Shown here in pieces: positions 53,279 to 62,016 of a stretch of 64,000 bases of DNA. The notes below the pieces were generated by a model. It was given only the letters and a program-made list of their open reading frames with translations, had not been told where the DNA came from and searched no databases. The DNA comes from Gelidibacter mesophilus DSM 14095 (lineage in GTDB: Bacteria > Bacteroidota > Bacteroidia > Flavobacteriales > Flavobacteriaceae), in assembly GCF_000423005.1 (NCBI RefSeq), contig NZ_AUHD01000007.1:186001-250000 (forward strand). The letters run 5' to 3'. Position 1 is the first letter of the stretch, and every line of letters starts with the position of its first letter. A program made the position numbers and the translations under genes.

Positions 53279-54730
53279 ATGAACACTAAAACCCTCAATA
53301 CGAATTCTTCAAGAGACCTCAAAACCTCTAAAAATGCAACGACCGTTAATGGAACAACCAAAAAAGGTTCTTTCTTCAATAACTTGCCTAATCAAAAAAC
53401 AATTAACCCATGGGGCGTTGTTATTTTGGTTAGTACTTTTATTTTGATGATTGGATCCATTTTTTTGGTATTTGATTTGCAAAACGATTTTCAACAATTT
53501 AGAACAGATCGTATGAGTTCTACTTTCGGACTCATATTTTTGGTTGTCGCGACAGGTCTATTTGTTTTTAAAGCAGGTTTTTTTATCTACAACCTCTTTC
53601 TATATTTTAGATATCGATCTATTAAATCTGTGAGTGATGAAGAATTACCAACGTGTACTGTAATTGTACCAGCTTATAATGAAGGTAAACAAGTTTGGGA
53701 TACCTTAATGAGTCTGGCGGACAGCGAATATCCTGAAGGCAAGTTAGAGCTTTTAGCCATTGACGATGGAAGTAAAGACGATACTTGGTATTGGATGCAG
53801 CAAGCTAAAAAGAAACTTGGTGATCGTTTGTCAATTTATCAACAACCAAAAAATCAAGGTAAACGTCATGCCCTATACCGTGGATTTAATCTAGGGAAAG
53901 GTGAAGTTTTCGTAACTGTCGATAGTGATTCAGTAGTGAAAAGTGATACATTGAGAAACTTGGTAAGTCCGTTTGTGGTAAACGAAAACTGTGGTGCAGT
54001 TGCTGGAAACATTAGAGTATTAAATAATGAGAAGGCCATCTTACCAAAAATGTTGAATGTGAGTTTTGTACTCAGTTTCGAATTTGTCAGATCAGCGGAA
54101 AGTAGTTTAAACTCTGTATTGTGTACGCCTGGAGCATTGGCAGCATACCGTAGATCAGCTGTGTTTGCGTGTCTTGAAGATTGGATCAACCAAACCTTTA
54201 TGGGGCAGCCATCTGACATTGGAGAAGATCGTGCCATGACCAATATGATTTTGAAGCAAGGTAAATACGTGCTTTTCCAAAGAAATGCATATTGTTATAC
54301 TAATGTGCCTGAACGATATAAAGGATTGTATAAAATGTTTATCAGATGGGGTAGAAGTAATGTGCGTGAAAATATACAAATGTCAAAATATGTATTCACG
54401 AATTTTAGAGAGGGTTCTAAGCTTGGAACTCGACTATTGTTTATCAGTCAATCATCAAAAATAATAATGAGCTATCCGTTCTTGGTATTTATGTTATTCT
54501 TTATTGTGATGCATCCTATATTATTTATTAGCTCAACCTTCGTTAGTATCTTAGTGTTGTCTAGTTTCCCGGTGTTATTTTACGCAAAACGCTATACATT
54601 ATCAGAATCATTTTGGGCGTATTCATACAGTGTCCTATATACTTTTGGTTTGTTTTGGATTACACCTTATGCCATTGCAACGGCAAGCAGGAGAGGTTGG
54701 TTAACACGTGAATTAGCAGAGAGTAAATAA
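53279..54730 (+). CDS. Processive-type membrane glycosyltransferase, GT2 (NodC/hyaluronan-synthase-like)
   Basis: A 483-residue inner-membrane enzyme. Two N-terminal membrane segments (about 43-65, 77-102) precede a GT-A domain with TVIVPAYNEGKQVWDTL (123-139), IDDGSKDDTWY, VTVDSDSV (metal-binding DxD-type), PGALAAYRRSA, GEDRAMTNMIL and IRWGRSNVREN, the R-W of a QxxRW-like segment. Three or four further membrane segments end the protein. Such proteins polymerise and export a polysaccharide such as poly-N-acetylglucosamine or hyaluronan. Product unknown. It has a long upstream control region and is followed by a terminator. Confidence 0.9.
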   Translation: MNTKTLNTNSSRDLKTSKNATTVNGTTKKGSFFNNLPNQKTINPWGVVILVSTFILMIGSIFLVFDLQNDFQQFRTDRMSSTFGLIFLVVATGLFVFKAGFFIYNLFLYFRYRSIKSVSDEELPTCTVIVPAYNEGKQVWDTLMSLADSEYPEGKLELLAIDDGSKDDTWYWMQQAKKKLGDRLSIYQQPKNQGKRHALYRGFNLGKGEVFVTVDSDSVVKSDTLRNLVSPFVVNENCGAVAGNIRVLNNEKAILPKMLNVSFVLSFEFVRSAESSLNSVLCTPGALAAYRRSAVFACLEDWINQTFMGQPSDIGEDRAMTNMILKQGKYVLFQRNAYCYTNVPERYKGLYKMFIRWGRSNVRENIQMSKYVFTNFREGSKLGTRLLFISQSSKIIMSYPFLVFMLFFIVMHPILFISSTFVSILVLSSFPVLFYAKRYTLSESFWAYSYSVLYTFGLFWITPYAIATASRRGWLTRELAESK

Positions 54731-54766
54731 TAATTTGTTCTGTATAGAACATTAAAATTTGGTAGA

Positions 54767-54803
54767 GGATTGCGGCTTATGTATGTAAGTCGTGATCCTT
54801 TTT
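54767..54803 (+). terminator. Terminator after the GT2 gene
   Basis: A stem of 13 positions (54767-54779 against 54786-54798; Watson-Crick plus G-U pairs) with a short loop is followed by T at 54799-54803. A smaller hairpin GTTCT/AGAAC lies at 54737-54750. Confidence 0.7.
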
Positions 54804-55135
54804 CTTGTTTTCTAAAAATAGGTCTGCCTTAGAGAATTAAGACGATTCTCTACGAATCAATAACGCTTAACGAAAGGATAAGCACAAGAATTGTGTATGA
54901 GAGCATGCCCATTGAAGCCATATCACTATTGAATGATGGTTAAAATTTCATGAGGGTACTTCTCGCGTGAGATTTGATAACAATCAAAGAGGAGCTCAAA
55001 TCAGAGAAGGATAAGACCCCTTTAAATTTAAATAGACAATTCAGAATGTGAACTAAAAGTGGCGCTCGCAAAGAGTGTTGTCAGTATTCTTATCAGTATT
55101 TTTAAGCTAAAACCGTGATAGTAGTGTTTTAGTTA
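54804..55135. other. Intergenic region between converging GT2 and FGE-like genes
   Basis: About 330 bp without a credible ORF. It has one GCTTA/TAAGC hairpin at about 54867-54885. Nothing else recognised; it may contain the terminator for the leftward FGE gene, but no clear T-run hairpin for that strand was seen. Confidence 0.4.
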
Positions 55136-56242
55136 TTATTCAAGCATCTCCACACTGGCCACCGTTCTAAACCCAGAATGGTCAGATGCTGAATCCCAGT
55201 TCGTACCCATGCGCGCAGATATTCTGAAGCTTGCACAATAGGATGCATGACATAAAAATGAGCCTCCTTTAATGACATGTTCCTTAGCATAGGGATTGTT
55301 GGGCGTGAAGGTTTTATCGGCACCTTGAGGATTTATTAGCGATTTTGAAATATCCAATTGCTTATAATAGTCCACATTAAACCAATCATTAGTCAATTCC
55401 CATACGTTCCCCAACATATCATAAATTCCGATGCTGTTGGGAGGAAAGGATTTAACAGGTGCGATGAGTTCAAATCCATCTACACTTTCATTTTTTACTG
55501 GAAAGGTACCTTGCCAAGTGTTTGCTGATGCATTGAGCTGAGAGTTATCATTTCCCCAAGTGTAGATACTCTTAGTGTTTTTTCCTTGTGCAGCAGATTC
55601 CCATTCCGCTTCAGTAGGAAGTCGGCGGTTGGCCCATTTGCAATAGGCTATGGCGTCATCATAAGCAATATGTACAACAGGATAATCGTCTTTGCCATCA
55701 ATAGTACTTTTTGGACCTTCTGGATGTCTCCAATTGGCTCCAATCTTCCAGGTCCACCAATTGGTATAATTGTTCATGTTGGCAACACTATTTAAGTTTT
55801 TATTGAAAATTAAGCTCCCAGCTTGTAATACGCTGTCGGCTGGTTTTGGAGTGCCTTCTGGGACGTCTTTTTTCATTTCTTCCCAGTCTATAGGTCGTTC
55901 TGCAACAGTTATATAATTTGTGGCCTTTACAAAAGCTTTAAATTGTTTGTTGGTGACTTCAGTGACATCTATAAAAAAACCATCAACCATAACCTTATGT
56001 GCTGGCTGCTCCCTTGGCATAGCATAGGCATCGCCTGATTTTGCACCTTGCGTAAAAGTTTTGCCTTCTACCCAAACCATGCCTTCAGGAGTCTTAACGG
56101 TATTGGGCTGCTCTTTTAATAAAACATGTCGTGGGGGTTCAGCTAAGACCTCTGTTTTTGAAACGGATTTGTTTTTGCAACCTGTAAATGCCAAAAATAA
56201 AATTGTGATAAACAAGAAATTTTTAAGGATAGTATTGTACAT
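55136..56242 (-). CDS. Formylglycine-generating-enzyme-family lipoprotein with both active-site Cys
   Basis: The start is the ATG at 56242, giving a lipoprotein signal ending LAFTGC; an upstream TTG is discarded. The 368-residue protein has MVWVEGKTFTQGA (FGE start), DVTEVTNKQFKAFVKATNY, YPVVHIAYDDAIAYCKWANR, RLPTEAEWESAAQG, and the active-site segment GGSFLCHASYC with Cys331 and Cys336, matching the copper-binding Cys pair of aerobic formylglycine-generating enzymes. It ends SDHSGFRTV. This suggests genuine maturation of sulfatase Cys or Ser, here outside the cytoplasm. No sulfatase gene lies in this window. Confidence 0.88.
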   Translation of the reverse strand: MYNTILKNFLFITILFLAFTGCKNKSVSKTEVLAEPPRHVLLKEQPNTVKTPEGMVWVEGKTFTQGAKSGDAYAMPREQPAHKVMVDGFFIDVTEVTNKQFKAFVKATNYITVAERPIDWEEMKKDVPEGTPKPADSVLQAGSLIFNKNLNSVANMNNYTNWWTWKIGANWRHPEGPKSTIDGKDDYPVVHIAYDDAIAYCKWANRRLPTEAEWESAAQGKNTKSIYTWGNDNSQLNASANTWQGTFPVKNESVDGFELIAPVKSFPPNSIGIYDMLGNVWELTNDWFNVDYYKQLDISKSLINPQGADKTFTPNNPYAKEHVIKGGSFLCHASYCASFRISARMGTNWDSASDHSGFRTVASVEMLE

Positions 56243-56428
56243 ATAACTGGATTTCTGAAGATAACGTTGTGAATGTTGATATGGGAAGCTGCCCAAAAAT
56301 TGATAAATGTAAATTTACTTAAATAATTGGTGAATTAATAATTCGGAAATTTTCTTGCTCTAACGGATTCTAAATGGGAATAAAATTGAGAAAATATACA
56401 GCTTTAAAATATGGGAAATACGGATTAT

Positions 56429-56812
56429 TTATAGAACAAAGGTTTTAAAAAGGTGTTCCAGTTCGTCTTTCGGGTCGCAACATAATCCAGAATGTGTTTT
56501 TGAACTCTGAATGATGGTGCTTCTAGCGGCTGCTAACCATCTAAACCGGTCAGAAATTTCAAATTGTGCAATGGTGCCGCCTTCTTTTACACCATCACAT
56601 ACAAGCTTCCAAGCGTCTAAATGATTTTTAAGATCTTGGATATCCAATGTGTCAGAAAATGCTTCTAACTTTTTTTTATCAATAGTATATTTAACATCCA
56701 GAAAATTCTTCCGTTTAGAAAAAAGCAGCACACCTACATTAAAGAACTCTTCGCGTTCTACTTTCGGGACAATCCTTAATACAGCATATTCATAGGTCAC
56801 TTTATCTTGCAT
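56429..56812 (-). CDS. DUF3037 protein, partner of HipA-like kinase
   Basis: A 127-residue protein with the DUF3037 features YEYAVLRIVPKVEREEFFNVGVLLF (in part: YAVLRIVP and EEFFNVGVLL) and a C-terminal ARSTIIQSSKTHSGLCCDP. Its start lies inside the 3' end of the upstream kinase gene (11-bp overlap), so translation is coupled. The pair recurs in many bacteria. The function of DUF3037 is unknown. Confidence 0.85.
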   Translation of the reverse strand: MQDKVTYEYAVLRIVPKVEREEFFNVGVLLFSKRKNFLDVKYTIDKKKLEAFSDTLDIQDLKNHLDAWKLVCDGVKEGGTIAQFEISDRFRWLAAARSTIIQSSKTHSGLCCDPKDELEHLFKTFVL

Positions 56813-57581
56813 CTTGAGCTTCTTTTGCTAGTATGTCAATCATAGATAATTTTGTGGTCAGATACTTGATGTAGGCCGCTCTCATAATCTCTGGAGATTG
56901 TGTATCAATATCATTGAGTAACCAATCTTCAGGAATACTTTTTATGATTTGAGTGATTTTTTCACTGTCCAATGTAAGTTGTATGCTTTTGGTAGCAGCC
57001 GCCAATTGTGTTGCTTGCGCTAATAAAACATGGTCTTTGATGAGCGGAAATGTTCTGTTAAGATGATTTTCCCAAGTAGGCCAATTATGATGAAAGTAAA
57101 AACTGGCACCATTGTCTATAACCCAAAGTTCTTTGTTCCAATAAAGCAAATTGGGATTTTTTGGAGTTCTATCAATATTACTGATCATGCTATCCAATAG
57201 CACCACTTTTGAGGCGATAAGCCCATCAATTTGGGTGACCAAAGGATCGATGGTTATAGCTGTGGAAAGAAAATGAAGACCAAGATTGAGCCCAACACTA
57301 AACTTTAATAAGTCCTGAATTTCCTCATCGGGCTCTGTTTTGCTGAACGAGTCATCAAGGTTCATGAAAACGACTTCGGGAACTTTTAATCCTATGGCCC
57401 GTGCCAATTCGCCACCAATAAACTCGGCGACAAGTGCTTTTTTGCCCTGGCCGGCACCACGGAATTTCAGAACATAAAGAAATCCGTCACTAGCCTTAAC
57501 AATGGCGGGAAGAGAACCGCCTTCTCGCAAAGGCGTAACATATTGCACAACATCAACGGTGCGAATATCAAGTGCATTCAT
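56802..57581 (-). CDS. HipA-like kinase (HipA_2 type)
   Basis: A 259-residue protein kinase-like fold. Candidate ATP-binding Lys39 in LYVLKFRG, a helix Glu (EFIGGEL), catalytic-loop Asp137 in NIDRTPKNPN and metal-binding Asp156 in WVIDNGASF are all present. It is about half the size of E. coli HipA, lacking its N-terminal domain. The next gene is DUF3037. Family members phosphorylate proteins or tRNA synthetases in toxin roles. Here there is no HipB-like DNA-binding antitoxin, so the target and role are open. Confidence 0.83.
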   Translation of the reverse strand: MNALDIRTVDVVQYVTPLREGGSLPAIVKASDGFLYVLKFRGAGQGKKALVAEFIGGELARAIGLKVPEVVFMNLDDSFSKTEPDEEIQDLLKFSVGLNLGLHFLSTAITIDPLVTQIDGLIASKVVLLDSMISNIDRTPKNPNLLYWNKELWVIDNGASFYFHHNWPTWENHLNRTFPLIKDHVLLAQATQLAAATKSIQLTLDSEKITQIIKSIPEDWLLNDIDTQSPEIMRAAYIKYLTTKLSMIDILAKEAQDAR

Positions 57582-57605
57582 AATAACGAAGGTACTAAAA
57601 ATGTA

Positions 57606-57670
57606 AATTGCTCAGACATCAAAAAACACATTCTAAAAATTAGATAATGTTTTGAGAAACCTGAGCAATT
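57606..57670. repeat. 10-bp inverted repeat between arsM and the HipA-like gene
   Basis: AATTGCTCAG at 57606-57615 and CTGAGCAATT at 57661-57670 are perfect inverted copies 45 bp apart. It lies between the arsM stop and the HipA-like start. It might be an operator pair or a long-loop hairpin. Confidence 0.4.
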
Positions 57671-57672
57671 AT

Positions 57673-58557
57673 TTAGCAACATCCGGTAGATGGAGAACAG
57701 GTATTGCCTGATATTTCAGAAAGGATCAGTTTTGGTTTTTCTAGCTTGGCTCCTGCTTTTTCTGCATAAACGGTAATACTGAAAATACCCGTTGCTCCCT
57801 TGTTAAAAGCGTTTATTTCATCTTCTGACAGATACTTTGAAAGGATATCATCAGGAATGCTAATTGGCTTTTCTTTTTGAATAGTTACATTTTTAAACCC
57901 TTTAGCAGTGATCATTTGTAAGTATTCTGATTTTTGAATAGCACCTGCAACACAACCTGCATACATTTCAGCATCTTCTTTTAAAGCGTCAGGAAGGTTG
58001 CCTACCAGCACAATATCAGAAATACTAAAATGGCCACCTGGTTTTAAAACCCTATAGATTTCTCCAATCACTTTTTGTTTATCGGGTACGAGGTTGAGCA
58101 CACAATTACTGACAATAACATCTGCAACATCATTGCTAATTGGCATAGCGTCAATATCACCTTCTCTAAACTCAACATTATTGTATCCCAGTTTTTCTGC
58201 GTTTGTTCGCGCTTTTTCTACCATGATAGGGGTGAAATCAATCCCAATGACCTTACCTTCTGCGCCAGTTTCATGACGTGCCACAAAGCAATCATTTCCT
58301 GCTCCTGAGCCCAAATCGATAACTGTATCACCTTTTTTTATTTTAGCAAATTGCGTAGGAAGACCGCATCCCAGACCTAAATCAGCATCTTCAATATAAC
58401 CTCCAGTATCTGTATAATCATCCATCATAATATTGTAAATTTTGTTGGATGGAGTGGTGGCACCACAACATGAAGCCGCATTTTCTGCTTTACCTTGCTC
58501 AGCGATTTTCGTGTAACGATCTTTGACGATGTCTTTTAATTCTTGTTCTTTTGTCAT
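57673..58557 (-). CDS. arsM: Arsenite methyltransferase
   Basis: A 294-residue SAM-dependent methyltransferase that methylates arsenite. The SAM motif is VIDLGSGAGNDCFVA; arsenic-binding Cys are visible as a CC pair in NAASCCGAT near the N-terminus, GCGLPTQF, and AGCVAGAI in the second half. It ends with a Cys-rich tail (NTCSPSTGCC), as in several bacterial ArsM. It is 37 bp downstream of an ArsR regulator and probably controlled by it. Confidence 0.92.
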   Translation of the reverse strand: MTKEQELKDIVKDRYTKIAEQGKAENAASCCGATTPSNKIYNIMMDDYTDTGGYIEDADLGLGCGLPTQFAKIKKGDTVIDLGSGAGNDCFVARHETGAEGKVIGIDFTPIMVEKARTNAEKLGYNNVEFREGDIDAMPISNDVADVIVSNCVLNLVPDKQKVIGEIYRVLKPGGHFSISDIVLVGNLPDALKEDAEMYAGCVAGAIQKSEYLQMITAKGFKNVTIQKEKPISIPDDILSKYLSEDEINAFNKGATGIFSITVYAEKAGAKLEKPKLILSEISGNTCSPSTGCC

Positions 58558-58594
58558 GATAATAAGATTTTATTTTAATTAAATTATCGCATTT

Positions 58595-58927
58595 TTAACA
58601 ACACTCTTCCTTGATAGAAATATCCTGATTTAGAAATTCTAAGATGATAAGTTTCATTTTAGACCAGTTTTTGGCGTCTATGCAATAGCAGACACGGGTG
58701 CCTTCAACACTACCTTTGATCAATCCCAAATGCTTTAATTCCTTTAAATGTTGAGAAATCGTGGGCTGTGAAAGTCCGATCTCAGCCACCAGATCACCAC
58801 AAATACAGGCGTCAATTTTAAACAAATGTTGTAAGATTGCTACGCGCGCAGGGTGACCAAATACTTTGGCGAAAAGTGAAATTTCGTTTTGTTGGTCGGT
58901 AAAGATTTCTGTTTTTGAGATGCCCAT
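58595..58927 (-). CDS. arsR: ArsR/SmtB-family metalloid-responsive repressor
   Basis: A 110-residue winged-helix repressor. Residues about 14-85 hold FGHPARVAILQHL, the recognition helix LSQPTISQHLKELKHLGLI and a wing with VCYC. The Cys pair in IDACICGDL matches the classic arsenite-binding CxC of ArsR, and the C-terminus ends EECC, giving extra possible ligands. It would leave DNA when arsenite binds. It starts 18 bp from a palindrome at 58944-58963, so it probably represses itself and arsM. Confidence 0.92.
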   Translation of the reverse strand: MGISKTEIFTDQQNEISLFAKVFGHPARVAILQHLFKIDACICGDLVAEIGLSQPTISQHLKELKHLGLIKGSVEGTRVCYCIDAKNWSKMKLIILEFLNQDISIKEECC

Positions 58928-58943
58928 AATTTAATATATTATT

Positions 58944-58963
58944 TCATTGCAATATTACGATGA
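58944..58963. promoter_or_regulatory. ArsR operator candidate
   Basis: TCATTGCAATATTACGATGA is a 20-bp sequence with 16 of 20 positions palindromic, centred on AATATT. It lies 17 bp upstream of the arsR start on the same strand. AT-rich dyads of this kind are normal ArsR/SmtB sites. Binding is inferred. Confidence 0.6.
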
Positions 58964-59090
58964 ATCTATTTCTTGCCAAATGTTTTTTATTTTTTTAACA
59001 TTTTTAAAATGTCATGCACACTCCACAATGCGACCGTCTGCAATTGGCTGACGTCCTATTTCGGGCGCTAAAAGGATCATGAATCTTTTA

Positions 59091-59867
59091 CTAAGACCTC
59101 ACTTTCGCACGTCGTCTGAATTTCAATACCGGTTTCCTTCCTTGCCTGAATCTTCTTTTAGCCCTGATGAAACGGAGTTTGGAATCGTCATAGAGTAAGC
59201 TTATGATTAAAATTAATGCGCCCAATAGGAGCGTGTTTAATTTCCAATCCATTTTTGAGTAAAAGAAGCCTCCAACTAATCCTCCAAGGAAAAAGAAACA
59301 AATAATAAACAATCGGAGTTTAACGGTCGATTTAATTTCTTTTCTATTGGGATGGGCTTTGGGGAATAATAATTGTGAAAGTTCAATTCCTAAGTCAGTG
59401 AACAATCCTGTGAGATGCGTGGTTCTTACTACGGCATTTGAAAGTTTGGTCACGAATGAGTTTTGCAATCCCATGGCAAATAGTAATAGGCACACCATAA
59501 CATCGGGAGAATATAGTTTGGGAAAATGACTCAAAAATGCCACGGCAATTAAAATGAGAATTTCAATAACTGTTGGGATCACGAAAACGTTAAGCTTTTT
59601 GTTTTCCTTAAATAATTCAATGAGAAGACCTGATGAAAATGAGCCTAATAGAAAGGAGAAAATATACAAAAAATATACCGTCAACATCCAGAATTTGAAA
59701 TCTGCCACATCTCTCAAAAATAATGCAAAATGCCCCGTGACGTTTGTGGTCAGTTCAGTGAATGCCAAAAAACCGGTGGCATTCACAATTCCTGCAACAA
59801 AAGATAGGATGGTGGCAATCCGTAAGTTATGGCTTAGAGTCCTATTCTTGCCTTGATGTTTGAACAT
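59091..59867 (-). CDS. DUF1275 (YoaK-family) membrane protein
   Basis: A 258-residue inner-membrane protein with about six hydrophobic segments and the family start LRIATILSFVAGIVNATGFL, then NVTGHFALFL and FAMGLQNSFVTKLSNAVVRT (middle, conserved in the family). A long basic C-terminal tail (RRFRQGRKPVLKFRRRAK) is cytoplasmic. Function unknown; some relatives are proposed transporters. Confidence 0.88.
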   Translation of the reverse strand: MFKHQGKNRTLSHNLRIATILSFVAGIVNATGFLAFTELTTNVTGHFALFLRDVADFKFWMLTVYFLYIFSFLLGSFSSGLLIELFKENKKLNVFVIPTVIEILILIAVAFLSHFPKLYSPDVMVCLLLFAMGLQNSFVTKLSNAVVRTTHLTGLFTDLGIELSQLLFPKAHPNRKEIKSTVKLRLFIICFFFLGGLVGGFFYSKMDWKLNTLLLGALILIISLLYDDSKLRFIRAKRRFRQGRKPVLKFRRRAKVRS

Positions 59868-59980
59868 TCAGGATTTATTTGGTTTGGTTAAATGATAACT
59901 TACACTATTTATAATGAAAAACGAAGAACATTTTTCACATTCTCCAAAGAACGGACATTTTTCTATGGTTTGTTTTATTT

Positions 59981-60547
59981 CTATTGCAGCACCGAGGTTT
60001 TCATGTCAAATGCCAGTCCAATATAATTAGTGTTATTGAATTCAAATTCATCGATGATTTCCCAACCTAACTTTTCCGTATGTGCTTTCGTGGAAACGGC
60101 ATTCACTTTATTGATAAATGTGATTGAAATGGGATACTTCTTTAGGAATTCAATTCTCATTTCTTCAAAAAGAAGGTTTAAAAGCCTTTTTCCTCTGAAA
60201 GCTTCATCAATGCAAACGGGGCCGTATTGAAAACTATTATCTGTGTTAATCGCTTTGGCCTGAAATGTTAAATATGGAAATCGAGACGTCATATATTTGA
60301 AAATTTCCCATTGTTCAAAATAAGCCCAACTTCCCGCAAAAGCGTAGGCAATGATTAAATCATTGTCTTTTTTTGCTATAAAAATACCATTTTCACCAAT
60401 GATGTCTTCAATTTGTTTACTCGTAAATGGTGTCGTCACAAAACCTTTAATTCGTTCTGCTTCATTCAAATTTTTGTACAAATATTTTTCTTGAAGCGCT
60501 AGAATGTCTTTAATATCAGAATTGGTTCCTATTCTAATGTGTATCAT
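59981..60547 (-). CDS. GNAT-family N-acetyltransferase
   Basis: The start is the ATG at 60547 (a TTG 54 nt upstream adds an unlikely extension). The 188-residue protein has an N-terminal IRIGTNSDIKDILALQEKYL, a centre with YAFAGSWAYFEQWE, the acetyl-CoA segment GPVCIDEAFRGKRLLNLLFE and HTEKLGWEIIDEFEFNN. It is a single-domain GNAT. Substrate not known. Confidence 0.85.
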   Translation of the reverse strand: MIHIRIGTNSDIKDILALQEKYLYKNLNEAERIKGFVTTPFTSKQIEDIIGENGIFIAKKDNDLIIAYAFAGSWAYFEQWEIFKYMTSRFPYLTFQAKAINTDNSFQYGPVCIDEAFRGKRLLNLLFEEMRIEFLKKYPISITFINKVNAVSTKAHTEKLGWEIIDEFEFNNTNYIGLAFDMKTSVLQ

Positions 60548-60723
60548 GAGGAGTAAATTTAACCACGATTGAGGGTTTGTCTCAGATGAATTTTGAAGCA
60601 ACTAATTTAATAAATAAAAAGAGACTCTAGGTAGGATTCGTTTTTTAAGGATAAATTATACGCATGATACAGCCCGAATTTACATGCTCTAAAATCGTGT
60701 TTTGAAGCGTTGAGGTGTTGTTT

Positions 60724-61290
60724 TTAGGAAGTCTTGGGTTTGATTTGAAGATGAATCATATGCTTGCCTTCTAATACCAATTCTCCCACTGGCTCAAAAC
60801 CTAGTTTTAAATAGAGTCTTTGAGCATTCGGATTGTCTTCATCTACAAGAAGTCCCACCGCTTGTTTATTTTCATAAACGTAATAGTTGATTACATGTCT
60901 TAGAAGTTTGGCGCCAATACCTTTGCCCTGTTGGTTAGGGTGAACGCCTAAAGTGTCTATATAAAATTCTCCCGCTTGGGTTTCATCTGTAGGATTAAAA
61001 TCCTTTAAAAATTGGGTTTTAATATATTGCGTAATTGGAGCGCGTAATTGTTTTAATTTTGAGCCATCATAGATATTGACCGCCGCAACAATCTCACCTT
61101 CATCTTCAACCACCAAGCAGTTTTGATAAGAGTATTGATTAGCCTCTTGCTTTACAAAATGATGTAAAAATTCTCGGGCCGTGATAGGATCTTTTTTGCC
61201 TATAAATTCATAAACAATAGCTTCCATGGCCAAAAGTAAATAGTTGGTGATAGGACTAGCATCTTCTTGGTTGGCTTTTCTTATGATCAT
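60724..61290 (-). CDS. GNAT-family N-acetyltransferase
   Basis: A 188-residue GNAT protein: IIRKANQEDASPITNYLL start, a central LVVEDEGEIVAAVNIYDG strand pair, the acetyl-CoA-binding turn LGVHPNQQGKGIGAKLLRHV and end LYLKLGFEPVGE. The motif order is complete and the length normal. It is separate from the neighbouring GNAT (similar length, different sequence). Substrate unknown. Confidence 0.88.
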   Translation of the reverse strand: MIIRKANQEDASPITNYLLLAMEAIVYEFIGKKDPITAREFLHHFVKQEANQYSYQNCLVVEDEGEIVAAVNIYDGSKLKQLRAPITQYIKTQFLKDFNPTDETQAGEFYIDTLGVHPNQQGKGIGAKLLRHVINYYVYENKQAVGLLVDEDNPNAQRLYLKLGFEPVGELVLEGKHMIHLQIKPKTS

Positions 61291-61437
61291 TTTGTCTTTT
61301 AATAAGGGGTTATAAAAACCCTGAAAGATATGCTTTTTAATAGGAATTTTAGAATTTCCTACTATTCCTGAGTGTTTGTTATAAGGTAGAATTGGTGTCC
61401 TTTTTTTAATAGGAGCGTTTAAATTATATAATCCAGA

Positions 61438-61890
61438 TCATGCGCCAAATTGCCTTAAATGATGATCTAAATGTTTGTATTCTATTTTGCCCCATTGATC
61501 TGTAGTGAAATTTCCAAAATAGGGATGTTTTGGCCAATGCATGTTCATGGCTTTACCATGAAATTCACTAATATGAAGTTTTAATTGGTCTCTTTCAAAT
61601 TCAAAAATTGGGGCATTTTTCACTTTGAAGTCTTTAGGGGTAGTAATGTTTTCTGGCCAAACTTTATCGTTATACATTACTGGTTTATAGAGTTTGAAAA
61701 TCATTTTTTTTAAAAACCCCACGTTTTCAGTAAGTTCCATTTTTCCATTGGCAACCAATAATGGCATTTGGCAATGTTTTACCATTTGAGCCACATTCAT
61801 CGTTCCCCATATTGGCTTAGTGTTTTCAGTTAAGCTGTCAATACGTCTAAGGACTTCTTGATAGACCTTTTGATTAAATAGAGTCTCCAT
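61438..61890 (-). CDS. DUF1569-family protein (DinB-like fold)
   Basis: A 150-residue protein with LFNQKVYQEVLRRIDSLTEN at the N-terminus, MNVAQMVKHCQMPLL and a C-terminal KIEYKHLDHHLRQFGA whose His residues (HLDHHLRQF) resemble the metal-binding His of DinB-like bundles. It fits the DUF1569 family. Activity unknown. Confidence 0.82.
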   Translation of the reverse strand: METLFNQKVYQEVLRRIDSLTENTKPIWGTMNVAQMVKHCQMPLLVANGKMELTENVGFLKKMIFKLYKPVMYNDKVWPENITTPKDFKVKNAPIFEFERDQLKLHISEFHGKAMNMHWPKHPYFGNFTTDQWGKIEYKHLDHHLRQFGA

Positions 61891-62016
61891 TTTACCGTGA
61901 TTTATAAATCGGTTCTGAAATTTACAATTTTTATCTTTTCTTTGATAATTAATGCCTATTTTTTGTGTGCGAAATACTCACTAACAATATAACCACTTTA
62001 AAACTATTTGGTGGCA

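Noticed and set aside
61334-61414. A 12-nt repeat TTTTTAATAGGA (61334 and 61403)
   Set aside because: Short and AT-rich; expected by chance in this composition.
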